Below, piece by piece: positions 36,023 through 46,044 of a DNA stretch of 64,000 nucleotides (positions are counted from its first letter, which is position 1; every line of letters begins with the position of its first letter). The notes beneath the pieces are model-generated. The model saw only the letters and a list, made by a program, of their open reading frames with translations. It was not told where the DNA came from and ran no database searches. The DNA comes from Chlorobiaceae bacterium (lineage in GTDB: Bacteria; Bacteroidota; Chlorobiia; Chlorobiales; Chlorobiaceae): NCBI GenBank assembly GCA_013334225.1, contig JAAXXY010000010.1:1-64000 (forward strand), given 5' to 3'. The position numbers and the translations under genes are program-made.

Positions 36023-37438
36023 TCATGCAAGCCCGCCGAGCTGGCGGTGGAGATCCTTGCGGGCCATGCCGTACATATGGACATAGAGAAGATTGAACAT
36101 GAGCACGGCAGAATGCAGCTGCGGAGCACGCATGGCCCGTTTCAGGGCATTCTGTACGGTGAAGACCCGCTTTGTCATGTCAGTGTAGCTTGGAATGAAC
36201 TGCTTCAGAGGAACGCTCTTCGGAATGTAGAGCATCTCCTGCGCCCATGAAAAGCGGAACGCATCATGGTCGTATGGATCGGGGATCAGCCGGCCTTCCG
36301 AGGCGAGCCGGTCGAACACGGCGGTGCCGGGAATGGGCCGGAGAAGGTTGATGCCGGGTACATCGACACCAGTCTCCTCGATGAACTCCTCGAGCAGTGC
36401 GGGCATTTCGAGCGAATCCCCGTCAAGCCCGTAAATGAAGCTGCCGTAAACACAGATGCCCGCTTCCCGGATGTTTCTGATGCATGCCGACTGACGCACA
36501 GCCGGATTGTGGAACTTCTGATGGGCATGGTTGCTTCCGTCGGCCAGGCTTTCTATGCCGATCAGCAACGCTCCGCATCCCGACCGCGAGAAAGCTTCGA
36601 GCAGCTTCGGCTTCTCGCCGAGAGCGGTGGTAGCCTGGCCTACCCAGCTTATCCCGTAGGGAATCAGCTCCGTGAAGAGTTTTTCAGCATAGGTTTCATC
36701 GGAATTGATGGTATCGTCGAGAAAGAAGAAGATCCGCTTGTCCTCCTTCAGGAAATTCTCGACCTCTTTCACAACGCTTCCGATGCTGCGGTGGCGAAGC
36801 CGGTGGCCGTTCATCACATGGACATTGCAGAAATCGCAGCTGTAGGGGCACCCGCGCGTGGTCTGCACCACGTTTGTGGTGAAATAGCTCTTGATATCGA
36901 GCGCGCTTTTCGATACCTGGCGTTCGATCGAAAGATCAGGATAGTTATCAACGCGGTACTCCTTTTTCAGGGTTCCTGCAAGCAGGTCCTGCTGCACCTC
37001 AGTCCAGATATCATCCGCTTCGCCGATCACGAGAGCGTCGGCGTGTTCCCTGCACCGGTCGGGAAAAACCGTCACGTAGGGCCCGCCCAGCACGACCCGG
37101 ATCCCTTTCGAGTGCAGGAAGCGGGCAAGTTCGAAAGCGGGTTTCACTGCGCCGGTCTGGACACTGATACCTGCGAGGTCCCAGTGCTTATGGAGAGGAA
37201 GCTTGTCGAACCGGAGATCGCAGATGACCTGGTTTACTCCCGGGACTTTCCTGGAGCTGAGGATCATGAGGGAGAGGGGCGGGATGGCAAACTGAGCGCG
37301 CCTGATGATATTGCTCATGGCGGCATCCTTCATCGTACTCAAAAGCGTGCGCTTCACCCTGGCGCTGTCAAGATGTGATGCCCCGTCTACACCGCTGTCG
37401 GCCTGAATAAAAATCAGCAATACCTTTTTTTCCGCCAT
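36023..37438 (-). CDS. Radical SAM protein with B12-binding-like N-terminus
   Basis: 471 residues from the ATG at 37438, preceded by GAGGTGACAGGG. N-terminal cobalamin-binding-like Rossmann domain (about 1-165, with GIRVVLGGPYVTVFP), though the DxHxxG motif is not seen. Radical SAM barrel (about 175-370) with the CxxxCxxC cluster motif GCPYSCDFCNVHV. C-terminal domain of the DUF4070 type (LRPIPGTAVFDRLASEGRLI). Members of this class methylate tetrapyrroles, hopanoids and other carbon centres. In green sulfur bacteria the BchQ/BchR/BciD bacteriochlorophyll enzymes belong to the wider radical SAM group, so a pigment-tailoring role is possible but unproven. Directly behind mutS. Confidence 0.82.
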   Translation of the reverse strand: MAEKKVLLIFIQADSGVDGASHLDSARVKRTLLSTMKDAAMSNIIRRAQFAIPPLSLMILSSRKVPGVNQVICDLRFDKLPLHKHWDLAGISVQTGAVKPAFELARFLHSKGIRVVLGGPYVTVFPDRCREHADALVIGEADDIWTEVQQDLLAGTLKKEYRVDNYPDLSIERQVSKSALDIKSYFTTNVVQTTRGCPYSCDFCNVHVMNGHRLRHRSIGSVVKEVENFLKEDKRIFFFLDDTINSDETYAEKLFTELIPYGISWVGQATTALGEKPKLLEAFSRSGCGALLIGIESLADGSNHAHQKFHNPAVRQSACIRNIREAGICVYGSFIYGLDGDSLEMPALLEEFIEETGVDVPGINLLRPIPGTAVFDRLASEGRLIPDPYDHDAFRFSWAQEMLYIPKSVPLKQFIPSYTDMTKRVFTVQNALKRAMRAPQLHSAVLMFNLLYVHMYGMARKDLHRQLGGLA

Positions 37439-37446
37439 ATACCCTG

Positions 37447-40068
37447 TCACCTCTGTTTTACCCCTGTTCGAGCAATATCCTGCAGTTTTTTCAGCTCCAG
37501 GAGAGCGTCGATAGGTGCAAGCCTGTCGATATCGATCGCTTCGACCTCCTGGCGCAGCAGGTTGTCGGCCTCCTCGAAGAGGCTGATCTGCATGCTTTTC
37601 AGGCCGGAGGGCCGGTCCGGCGGAATTTCAATCTCGCGCTTTTCCATACCGGCAAGGATTTCCCTGGCCCGCGTAATCACTTCCGCAGGCATTCCCGCCA
37701 TTTTCGCCACCTCGATACCGTAACTGTTGTCGGAAGCACCCCGTACAATCTTTCGCAGGAAGATCACCTTGTCGATGGTTTCAATCACAGTAGCGTTGAA
37801 GTTCACCACACCCGCAAGACGGGTCTCGAGCTCGGCAAGTTCATGGTAGTGCGTGGCAAAGAGCGTCCTCGCTCCGATGGAATGGCAGATATATTCGCTC
37901 ATGGACCATGCGATCGACATACCGTCGAAGGTGCTGGTCCCCCTGCCGATCTCGTCGAGCAGCAGCAGGCTTTTCGAAGTGGCATTGTTGAGGATGCTGG
38001 CCGCTTCGTTCATCTCGACGAGGAAGGTGCTTTCTCCGGATGCGAGATTGTCCGAAGCACCGACACGGGTGAATATCCGGTCGACAAGACCGATCTCGGC
38101 TTTATCCGCAGGAACGAAGCTCCCCGCCTGGGCAAGAAGCACGATCAGCCCCGTCTGGCGAAGGAACGAGCTCTTGCCGGCCATGTTCGGCCCCGTGATG
38201 ATCAGCATCCGCTGCCGCTCATCGAAGGTGCAGTCGTTGGCTACATAGGGCTCGTCCGGGCTCATGATCCTTTCGAGCACCGGATGGCGGCCTCCGGTGA
38301 CCGTGAGTTTTTCATGTTCCATGATTTCAGGCTTGCAGTAACCATAGAGCTCTGCACACAGCGCGAACGATGCAAGCGCATCGATCTCGGCAATCACAGC
38401 CGCATTCTGCTGGATATCGTAAGCGTGGACAGCTATTTCGGCGCAGAGATCGTGGAAAAGCCTGGCTTCGAGCGCAAGGCTTCTTTCTTCGGCGTTGAGA
38501 ATCTTTTCCTCGTACTCCTTCAATGCAGGAATGGTAAATCGCTCCGCATTCACAAGGGTCTGCTTCTTCTCGTAATAGGATGGCACCTTGTCGAGGTTCG
38601 CCCTGCTGATTTCGATATAGTAGCCGAAAACCTTGTTGAACTGCACCTTAAGCGACGAAATAGAGGTATTGGCCCGTTCTTCCTGCTGAATCTGCATAAG
38701 ACGGTCCTTCGCGCTCGAAGAGATGGTCCGGAGTTCGTCGAGTTCGGCATTGAAGCCTTCCCGTATATATCCCCCGTCCCGCGTCGAAGCGCCGGACTCC
38801 GGATCGATGGCTGATTCGATGCGCTCTGCAAGTTCCGGCAGTGACCTGAGTGAATCGGAGAGATGGCGGAGCCTTGAAGCGAGAGCGCCGCCGATGATCT
38901 CCTGCAGAAGAGGCAACGTCTGAAGTGAAAGCCCGAGCTGCCGCACTTCCCTCGGAATGGTGCGGAAGGTGGCTATACGCGCCAGGGAGCGTTCAAGGTC
39001 ATTGATCGTCGATAACTGTTCACGAAGGGCTTCCCGAGCCGGTTTCGATTCCTTCAGTTCGCCGACAGAGTCAAGCCGCTGCCGGATATCGACCGCCCTG
39101 CGCATCGGCCTTTGCAGCCACCGGCGGATCAGCCTCGCCCCCATCGGGTTGCAGGTATGGTCCATCACCTGCAGCAGGCTGCCGCTGACACTGCCGTCCT
39201 GCATTGAAGAGATGATCTCGAGGTTCCGCTTCGTCTGCAGGTCGAGTGTCATGTATTCGCCGCTCTGCACCTCCCTGATGCGGGTGATATACTGAAGCCT
39301 GTTCTGGCGGGTCTCTTCGAGGTACTGAAGAATGACGCCCGCAGCAACCTTTCCCGCACGGTTCCCCTCGATGCCGAACCCTTTCAGTGTGTGGGTTTTG
39401 AACTGCCTTGCGATCACCTCTGCCGTATGCTCTTCACTGAACATCCAGGAATCGAGCTCAGTAACGAGCATGTCGGCCGGAAATGATTTTTTCAGAGGTT
39501 CGAACCGCTCCCTTTCGGCTGACGATACAAGGATCTCCGAAGGATGCAGCGAAAGGACGAAATCCCGGATCTCTTCAAATGAAACAGTCGCGATATTGAA
39601 TTCGGCGGTCGTCACGTCGATGAAAGCCACCCCGGCAAGCAGCTTCCTTCCTTCCTTGAGAAACGCTACCGCGCAAAGGTAGTTGTTGTGACGGTCATCG
39701 AGGATTTTATCGCTGTAGGTTATCCCGGGAGTGATGATATCGGTGATCTCCCTGCGCACGATCCCCTTGGCGGAAGCGGGATCTTCCACCTGGTCACAAA
39801 CCGCCACCTTGTACCCTCTCTTGACAAGCTTCGCGATATACCCTTCGCTCGCATGATGGGGAAAGCCTGCCATTGGAATGTCGGCGGTCCTTTTCGTGAG
39901 CACGATGTTCAGAACGGCGGAAACTTCCCTGGCGTCATCGAAAAAAGTCTCGTAGAAATCACCGACCCTGAAAAGCAGCAGGTAATCCGGGTATCGTTCC
40001 TTGACTTCGAGATACTGCCGCATCATCGGAGAATGATCTTTCTGCGATAATCCCTCTTCTCTGCCCAT
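37447..40068 (-). CDS. mutS: DNA mismatch repair protein MutS
   Basis: 873 residues, standard MutS1. Mismatch-recognition motif FYETFFDDA (F-x-E) at about 38. ATPase domain with Walker [14 protein letters not shown] at about 615-630 and Walker [17 protein letters not shown], plus the ATHYHEL block. C-terminal helical tail ([14 protein letters not shown]). It binds mismatched DNA and recruits MutL. The stop is 8 bp ahead of the radical SAM ATG. Confidence 0.98.
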   Translation of the reverse strand: MGREEGLSQKDHSPMMRQYLEVKERYPDYLLLFRVGDFYETFFDDAREVSAVLNIVLTKRTADIPMAGFPHHASEGYIAKLVKRGYKVAVCDQVEDPASAKGIVRREITDIITPGITYSDKILDDRHNNYLCAVAFLKEGRKLLAGVAFIDVTTAEFNIATVSFEEIRDFVLSLHPSEILVSSAERERFEPLKKSFPADMLVTELDSWMFSEEHTAEVIARQFKTHTLKGFGIEGNRAGKVAAGVILQYLEETRQNRLQYITRIREVQSGEYMTLDLQTKRNLEIISSMQDGSVSGSLLQVMDHTCNPMGARLIRRWLQRPMRRAVDIRQRLDSVGELKESKPAREALREQLSTINDLERSLARIATFRTIPREVRQLGLSLQTLPLLQEIIGGALASRLRHLSDSLRSLPELAERIESAIDPESGASTRDGGYIREGFNAELDELRTISSSAKDRLMQIQQEERANTSISSLKVQFNKVFGYYIEISRANLDKVPSYYEKKQTLVNAERFTIPALKEYEEKILNAEERSLALEARLFHDLCAEIAVHAYDIQQNAAVIAEIDALASFALCAELYGYCKPEIMEHEKLTVTGGRHPVLERIMSPDEPYVANDCTFDERQRMLIITGPNMAGKSSFLRQTGLIVLLAQAGSFVPADKAEIGLVDRIFTRVGASDNLASGESTFLVEMNEAASILNNATSKSLLLLDEIGRGTSTFDGMSIAWSMSEYICHSIGARTLFATHYHELAELETRLAGVVNFNATVIETIDKVIFLRKIVRGASDNSYGIEVAKMAGMPAEVITRAREILAGMEKREIEIPPDRPSGLKSMQISLFEEADNLLRQEVEAIDIDRLAPIDALLELKKLQDIARTGVKQR

Positions 40069-40266
40069 ATCGAGTTTTCAGTGATTTATATCTTTCAGGA
40101 AAGAAATGCCTCCTTGCAAGAAGAAGCTACTCCAGATAGCAATAATAAACAAACTTACGGAAAGGACTGTATCAACAGGCTGTACAGACCATAAACCTCT
40201 TGACAACGAGTTGATGAGGAGCTATTTTTAAAAAAGAACTTTTTTTCTACAAAGCACTTCCTGTAC

Positions 40267-40707
40267 ATGGATTTCCACTCGATCTTGCGTTTGATACATA
40301 TCGTTTCTTTTGCGGCATGGTTCGGTTCCGTACTTGCGTCACTCTTTATTCTAAAAACACTGGAACCTGAACTTGCCGGTAAAGAGGCGAAAAAGGCAAA
40401 GGAGTATGCCTCGCTCCTGCAGAAGTATATCAAACTGGAAACAAAAGTCGCGGATGTTTCCTTTATCGGCGTCATTCTTTCAGGCTTACTGCTTGCGGGC
40501 TTCTACCACGGATGGACAGTCTGGGTATTCGTAAAATCGGGGCTGATCGTTCTTCAGGTCATTCTCACGCTCGGCTACATCATCCGTGCGATCCAGCCGC
40601 TCAGCTATCCTTGTTCCCCGGCCGAATACAGCAGATGGTACCGACTGTTTACCATTTCTCTTTCGATGTTTGCCCTTGTTCTCCTGACAAGTTTCTTTCT
40701 CCTGTAA
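40267..40707 (+). CDS. Four-helix membrane protein (CopD/DUF2269-like)
   Basis: 146 residues. Four predicted membrane helices: about 7-28 (LRLIHIVSFAAWFGSVLASL), 58-80, 86-108 and 124-146. The IHI..WFG pattern with conserved His in helix 1 is seen in the CopD/HemJ-like and DUF2269 groups, some of which bind haem. Function unknown. It lies just before the rplU promoter. Confidence 0.65.
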   Translation: MDFHSILRLIHIVSFAAWFGSVLASLFILKTLEPELAGKEAKKAKEYASLLQKYIKLETKVADVSFIGVILSGLLLAGFYHGWTVWVFVKSGLIVLQVILTLGYIIRAIQPLSYPCSPAEYSRWYRLFTISLSMFALVLLTSFFLL

Positions 40708-40727
40708 AAAGAACTCTTTTCTCCTTT

Positions 40728-40755
40728 TTGAACTTCAGAGAAAGAATGCTATATT
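40728..40755 (+). promoter_or_regulatory. Sigma-70-type promoter for rplU-rpmA
   Basis: TTGAAC (-35, 40728-40733), a 16-bp spacer, then TATATT (-10, 40750-40755), about 30 bp ahead of the rplU start. It matches the bacterial housekeeping consensus closely enough to suggest itself for strong ribosomal protein expression. Confidence 0.6.
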
Positions 40756-40787
40756 AGAGACCTTTACCACTAAAATATACGTGCATA

Positions 40788-41081
40788 ATGCAGGCGCTGA
40801 TCAAGATTTCTGACAAACAATATCTGGTGAAACAGGGGGATAAACTTTTCGTCCCCAGACAAAAAGCTGTAGTTGGCGATACCGTGGAAATTGCATCCAT
40901 AGCAAATATCGATGGGGAAAATACCGTCCTGAACCCTGCCGGAAGCAGCATTCAGGCGAAAGTCCTCGGTCATGTGAAAGACGACAAAGTCGTCGTTTTC
41001 AAGAAAAAACGCAGAAAACGCTACCAGTCGAGAAACGGACACCGCCAACAGATGACCCAGATCGAGGTAGTGTCACTTTAA
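40788..41081 (+). CDS. rplU: 50S ribosomal protein L21
   Basis: 97 residues, usual length. Starts MQALIKISDKQYLVKQGD and ends with the basic tail VFKKKRRKRYQSRNGHRQQ characteristic of L21. Binds 23S rRNA near L20. First gene of the rplU-rpmA pair (42-bp gap). Confidence 0.98.
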   Translation: MQALIKISDKQYLVKQGDKLFVPRQKAVVGDTVEIASIANIDGENTVLNPAGSSIQAKVLGHVKDDKVVVFKKKRRKRYQSRNGHRQQMTQIEVVSL

Positions 41082-41122
41082 TTGAATGATTCAAGGATTT
41101 CAAACGTTAATTTTTTTCAGAT

Positions 41123-41377
41123 ATGGCTCATAAAAAAGGCGGCGGATCGACCAAGAACGGTCGCGACAGTAATCCTAAATATCTCGGCGTAAAAGCTGCA
41201 GGAGGTTCTACTATAGCTGCAGGTACAATCATTGTCCGCCAGAGAGGCACGGTAATCAAACCGGGCAACAATACCGGGATCGGCCGTGACCACACCATCT
41301 TCTCTCTGATAGACGGAGTCGTTACATTCCGTAACGGACAGAACAACAAGAAAATGGTTGACGTCCTGCCTGGCTGA
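41123..41377 (+). CDS. rpmA: 50S ribosomal protein L27
   Basis: 84 residues, usual length. N-terminus [20 protein letters not shown], whose first residues reach the peptidyl transferase centre, and the [15 protein letters not shown] block. Follows rplU; an intrinsic terminator comes 33 bp after the stop. Confidence 0.98.
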   Translation: MAHKKGGGSTKNGRDSNPKYLGVKAAGGSTIAAGTIIVRQRGTVIKPGNNTGIGRDHTIFSLIDGVVTFRNGQNNKKMVDVLPG

Positions 41378-41409
41378 ACCGATGAGATCGGCCAAATCAA
41401 ATTTCAGAG

Positions 41410-41440
41410 AAGCCGTCTTTTTGTTAAGGCGGCTTTTTTT
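41410..41440 (+). terminator. Intrinsic terminator after rpmA
   Basis: AAGCCGT pairs with GCGGCTT (one G-U pair) around a loop of about 13 nt, followed by a run of seven T. It ends the rplU-rpmA unit before mdh. Confidence 0.8.
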
Positions 41441-41451
41441 ATTTTAAGTAA

Positions 41452-42453
<1,002 letters not shown>

Positions 42454-42488
42454 CTGCCGGCAGAAACAGAACTTCCTATGCATACATT

Positions 42489-42518
42489 AAAAAAAGCGGC
42501 TGAGCAGCCGCTTTTTTT
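42489..42518 (+). terminator. Intrinsic terminator after mdh
   Basis: AAAAAAAGCGGCTG and CAGCCGCTTTTTTT enclose a 2-nt loop; GC-rich core of 7 bp with flanking A/T pairing and a T tract. Bidirectional by symmetry. The same hairpin core reappears at 42810-42839, so it is part of the duplicated element listed next. Confidence 0.88.
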
Positions 42519-42603
42519 ATATCGAACAGATGTCCCCCATTACATCTGCTCACCCCCACGGGCGTGAGGATTTTCATATATATACTTACAATTACCATGC
42601 CAA
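42489..42603. repeat. Duplicated structured element, copy 1
   Basis: About 115 bp. From left: terminator hairpin; a 10-nt inverted pair (GAACAGATGT / ACATCTGCTC, one mismatch); a CRISPR-repeat-like 29-mer at 42546-42574; and an A/T-rich tail. The last 50 bp (42554-42603) are identical to copy 2. Offset between copies is 316 bp. It could be read as a minus-strand small RNA ending in the hairpin. Confidence 0.75.
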
Positions 42604-42809
42604 TATTTCGTCAAAATTATGACAACTGACCTATCCTCTTATGCTGTATTATTTTAAAAACTCACGACCGCATTTGTTATGTTTATCCGGCCAATTCATG
42701 ACGCATCAGAATAACACAAACTGGTTCATATTGAGTCACCATGTGTCTAAAATGATACAACTGCTCCAACAAAATGAAACAATATGAACAGTCAACATCG
42801 TGTATAAAT

Positions 42810-42919
42810 AAAAAAAGCGGCTTTTCAGCCGCTTTTTTTGTGAACAGATGTCCCCCAACACCTGTTCATCCCCACGGGCGTGAGGATTTTCATATATATA
42901 CTTACAATTACCATGCCAA
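42810..42919. repeat. Duplicated structured element, copy 2
   Basis: Same order as copy 1: hairpin AGCGGC/GCCGCT with T tracts (42810-42839), inverted pair GAACAGATGT / ACACCTGTTC with one mismatch, a 29-mer at 42862-42890, and the identical 50-bp right flank (42870-42919). The 29-mer, read on the minus strand, contains GTGGGGATGAACAG, near the GTGGGGATGAACCG end of many type I-E CRISPR repeats. Unlike copy 1 it is not behind a gene, so its hairpin has no plus-strand gene to terminate. Confidence 0.75.
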
Positions 42920-43022
42920 AGCCAATCATTCAGGCAAAATAACTTCAACTTATTTGTTTTTTAATCTATCGGATATGGATGCTTACAGATGTGGTATTTA
43001 TTACCCGGGTGATTGAGGGTGG

Positions 43023-43122
43023 TAATCCGGTTTGGCGCAAATTGTCATTCTGAACGTAGTGAAGAATCCGTAACGCTCTTTTTAACAAGAATATAGATCC
43101 TTTGCTTCGCTCAGGATGACAG
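43023..43122. repeat. Dispersed intergenic repeat, copy A
   Basis: TAATCCGG..GCGCAAATTGTCATTCTGAA..GAAGAATCC..AACAAGAATATAGATCCTT..TTCGCTCAGGATGAC. The ends (GTCATTCTGA and TCAGGATGAC) are inverted relatives of each other, so the unit can fold. A second copy lies 454 bp to the right and a weaker one at 32407-32499. No transposase or coding frame. Confidence 0.65.
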
Positions 43123-43220
43123 GAATATTCTCCTGTCCAGAAGTCCCGAGGTTGTCACCCCGCTATACCGACATGCCGCGCCTTCGGAGTTGAGAAGATA
43201 TAATTGGGTGGCGCGTTGCC

Positions 43221-43403
43221 CTTCTCCGGCGCTCACGCATCCGGCTACCGGTATCCCGCCCCTTCGGGGCTCAAATCAAGTGAACAGCAACGAGCAATGA
43301 GTGCTTTCTCCCCCCCCTTCCACCCACTCTCCACTTTCCACTCTCCGTCTTCAATCCCGAAGGGATGGCATATCGGTAGCCGAGGGCGTAAGCCCCGGGG
43401 AAC
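43221..43403. repeat. Long imperfect inverted repeat
   Basis: Left arm about 43221-43268, right arm about 43356-43403. The inner 27 bp (CGGCTACCGGTATCCC.. against its complement) match at 23 of 27 positions; similarity continues outward through CCGGCGCTCACGC. The spacer of about 87 bp holds no gene. The 'CCCGAAGGGATGGCATATCG' type of motif belongs to intergenic repeat families seen widely in Bacteroidetes/Chlorobi genomes. It sits between repeat copies A and B. Confidence 0.65.
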
Positions 43404-43476
43404 ATGCATTATAAAATTCGGGTTTCAGCCCCGACAGGGGCGATATATTGGTTTATTACTCCGGCGATCAAAGGGA

Positions 43477-43598
43477 GTTATCCGGTTGGGCGTAAATTGT
43501 CATTCTGAGGCCGATGCAGTCGGGCGAAGAATCCACAATCCTTTTCTTAACAGAAAATAGATCCTTCACTACACTATGCATCGTTCAGGATGACAAAA
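43477..43598. repeat. Dispersed intergenic repeat, copy B
   Basis: Same sequence plan as copy A: TATCCGG..GCGTAAATTGTCATTCTGA..GAAGAATCC..AACAGAAAATAGATCCTTC..GTTCAGGATGAC, with an insertion of about 12 bp after CTGA. Direct orientation relative to copy A, 454 bp apart, bracketing the inverted repeat. Confidence 0.65.
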
Positions 43599-43662
43599 AA
43601 ATCTCATATCCACCTGCGACTTATTGTTGCCGGAGAAATAATCTATGAATCGACAGACTGCT

Positions 43663-44730
43663 TCACTGAAGCGGAGCATCCGGAGGCGGGAAACCGGGTT
43701 CTTCATGCGTTATACAATGTATGGCACCGAGGCCCCAGATAAGGTCGGAACAATCGATGCCGACTACCCTTCTGTCCGGGAAACAATCCTGAAGCAGATC
43801 GAGCGCTTTCCTGTCCTGCTCGCATCTGTATGTCGGAACGAGAACGACACTGTTGGCGATATAGAAATTCGCATAGCTTGCAGGCAGGCGCTCGTTTTCA
43901 TAGTAGACCGGAGCGGGCATCGGAAGTTTCAATACGCGCAGAGGTTTGCCATCGAGATCCGTAAACGTTTTCAGCAATGCATAATTTTCCTGCAGAAGGG
44001 TGTAGTTATCGTCCTGCGGGTCGTCCTCCACAGCAATGACGACGGTCGTTTCATTGACAAACCGGGCCAGATCATCGACATGCCCGTCCGTATCGTCACC
44101 GACAATGCCGTCACCGAGCCAGAGAACTTTTTTGATGCCGAGATACCGGCCGAGCTCCCGCTCGATATCGCTCCTGCTCATCGACGGATTGCGGTTCGGG
44201 TTCAGCAGGCATGCTTCGGTCGTCAGCAGCAGCCCGTTGCCGTTCACGTCGATCGCGCCACCTTCAAGCACCATGCCGGTAGAAATAAAAGGTAACCGCT
44301 GCATCGACGCAATTCTCTGAGGAACCGCATTGTCGTCATCGTACGGCTCGTATTTTCCTCCCCAGGCATTGTACTCCCAGTCGAGAATGATTTTTTCGAC
44401 CTCGCTGCCGCTCCTCCTGAAAACATAATCAGGACCATGATCCCTGCACCATGCATCGTCGGTTGGAATGCGGTGGAAAAAAATGCGCTCCATCACGAGC
44501 TGTTCATGAGCCATGCCGGCAATCAGCTCACGCGCCTGCTGCTCCATATTTTCATCGAGAACGTTGATATGCACCTCCTCCGAAGAGCTCAACCAGGAAG
44601 CGATTTCGGCAAATACAGCAGGAACAGGCTCGAATTTGCCCGGCCATGACGCCAGCTTGTGCGGCCAGGAAAGCCAGGTTGCCTTGTGAAAAGCCCACTC
44701 CGCGGGCATGAAATAACTCTGTTCGGTCAT
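43663..44730 (-). CDS. aguA: Agmatine deiminase
   Basis: 355 residues, usual length. N-terminus FMPAEWAFHKATWLSWPH, middle DDAWCRDHGPDYVFR and GAIDVNGNGLLLTTE, H/D pair in DDTDGHVDDLARFV, and catalytic Cys C339 in LGAIHCITHEEPG. It hydrolyses agmatine to N-carbamoylputrescine and ammonia. Last gene of a six-gene operon that also contains the next enzyme of the route (aguB), separated from it by the Ste24-like protease. Confidence 0.96.
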   Translation of the reverse strand: MTEQSYFMPAEWAFHKATWLSWPHKLASWPGKFEPVPAVFAEIASWLSSSEEVHINVLDENMEQQARELIAGMAHEQLVMERIFFHRIPTDDAWCRDHGPDYVFRRSGSEVEKIILDWEYNAWGGKYEPYDDDNAVPQRIASMQRLPFISTGMVLEGGAIDVNGNGLLLTTEACLLNPNRNPSMSRSDIERELGRYLGIKKVLWLGDGIVGDDTDGHVDDLARFVNETTVVIAVEDDPQDDNYTLLQENYALLKTFTDLDGKPLRVLKLPMPAPVYYENERLPASYANFYIANSVVLVPTYRCEQDRKALDLLQDCFPDRRVVGIDCSDLIWGLGAIHCITHEEPGFPPPDAPLQ

Positions 44731-44742
44731 ATCCGGTTTACT

Positions 44743-45993
44743 TCACCTGGAAAAATTGGTAAAATGCTCTCTGATACGCATGATGCGCTGCATCACGGGC
44801 GGATGCGAATAATTGAGAAAAACATACAGAGGATGCGGCGTAAGATTTGAAAGATTGTTCCGCGACAGTTTCTTCAGGGCTTCCGCAAGCTGTGCGCCTC
44901 CCGAATAGGTCGATACCGCATAGTAATCCGCTTCGTACTCATGTTTTCTTGAAAGGATCTGCAGTAAAAGTGAGAGAATAAACTCCACGGGAGTGTAGAG
45001 AAGCATGAAAAAAATAAGGCTGCCATACACTGAAACATCCTTCATGAAAAAAGCATCGAAAAGCTGCCGGTTGTTCATGAAAACCGATAGCAGGAAAAAA
45101 AGCGCTCCAAGGTTCACCAGACTGAGAACCATGTTGATGATGATGTGCTTTTTCTTGAAATGCCCGATTTCATGGGCAAGCACCGCCACCAGTTCCTCGA
45201 CCGGATGGTTTTTGATAAGGGTGTCAAAAAGCGCTATCCTCTTGCGTTTTCCGAAACCCGTAAAAAATGCGTTCGCTTTGGACGAACGCTTTGAACCGTC
45301 AATGACAAAAATTCCGGTAAGGGGAAAGTTCACCTCGCTTGCATACTGCATGATAGAGCTTTTCAGCTCCCCGTCTTCAAGCGGTACGAATTTATTGAAA
45401 AGCGGCATGATCCATGCAGGTGCGACATACTGCAGAAGGAGGCTGAAAAACGTTATGCCCGCCCATGCCCAGAGCCATGCCATCGGCCCTGCCTCCTGGA
45501 AAAACCAGAGTATGGCGGCAAGAACCGGCCCGCCGAGCAGTATGGAAAGAGAAAGGGCTTTGAGGAGATCAGAAACAAAAACAGCCGGGGTAGTCTTGTT
45601 GAACCCGAATTTCTCCTCGATCACAAAGGTCCTGTATATACTGAACGGAAGGGTGATAACCGACTGGGCAAGCAGAAGCATCCCGATATAAAGAATGCCG
45701 GTTACAACAGGATTGAAACCATATCCCCGCATATACTGGTCGAGAACATTGAACCCGCCTGAAAACCATAACAGCAGCAGCACTGCCAGGTCAAATCCGG
45801 CAGTGACAAGAGAGAAACGGGAAGTCGACCGAAGATATTCCTGGGATTTGCGATAGGCATCTTCATCGTATATACCGGAAAACTCTGCAGGAAGCCCGGA
45901 GGATGCGGCTTTGACGTTGAGCAGTTCAGAAATGACCTTGATGGAGAATGTGATAACCAGCGTCAGTAAAACAATAATACCGTAATTATTCAT
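44743..45993 (-). CDS. M48 metallopeptidase, Ste24-like CAAX protease
   Basis: 416 residues. Multiple membrane helices (about 1-25, 60-85, 95-120, 145-200, 290-340). Zinc site VLAHEIGHFKKKH (HExxH) at about 270, third ligand E in HEYEADYYAVSTY. The N-terminal ..GFDLAVLLLLWFSGG and EEKFGFNKTTPAVF blocks match the Ste24 branch rather than HtpX. Acts on membrane or periplasmic proteins; natural bacterial substrates are unknown. Twelve bp before aguA. Confidence 0.93.
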   Translation of the reverse strand: MNNYGIIVLLTLVITFSIKVISELLNVKAASSGLPAEFSGIYDEDAYRKSQEYLRSTSRFSLVTAGFDLAVLLLLWFSGGFNVLDQYMRGYGFNPVVTGILYIGMLLLAQSVITLPFSIYRTFVIEEKFGFNKTTPAVFVSDLLKALSLSILLGGPVLAAILWFFQEAGPMAWLWAWAGITFFSLLLQYVAPAWIMPLFNKFVPLEDGELKSSIMQYASEVNFPLTGIFVIDGSKRSSKANAFFTGFGKRKRIALFDTLIKNHPVEELVAVLAHEIGHFKKKHIIINMVLSLVNLGALFFLLSVFMNNRQLFDAFFMKDVSVYGSLIFFMLLYTPVEFILSLLLQILSRKHEYEADYYAVSTYSGGAQLAEALKKLSRNNLSNLTPHPLYVFLNYSHPPVMQRIMRIREHFTNFSR

Positions 45994-46044
45994 ATCGGCG
46001 AGATGTAATGGAAAATGTAAATCATTTCGGGTAATGTCGAAAAC

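Noticed and set aside
36266..37378. 370-residue plus-strand ORF opposite the radical SAM gene
   Set aside because: It is the complement of a well-supported coding frame with a CxxxCxxC motif; its own product matches nothing recognisable.
37843..38814. 323-residue plus-strand ORF opposite mutS
   Set aside because: Antisense to the MutS ATPase region, which is clearly real; composition bias of the opposite strand explains it.
42521..42930. CRISPR array
   Set aside because: Only two isolated 29-mers 316 bp apart, with no spacer-repeat period near 61 bp and no cas gene. Kept only as repeat-like elements.
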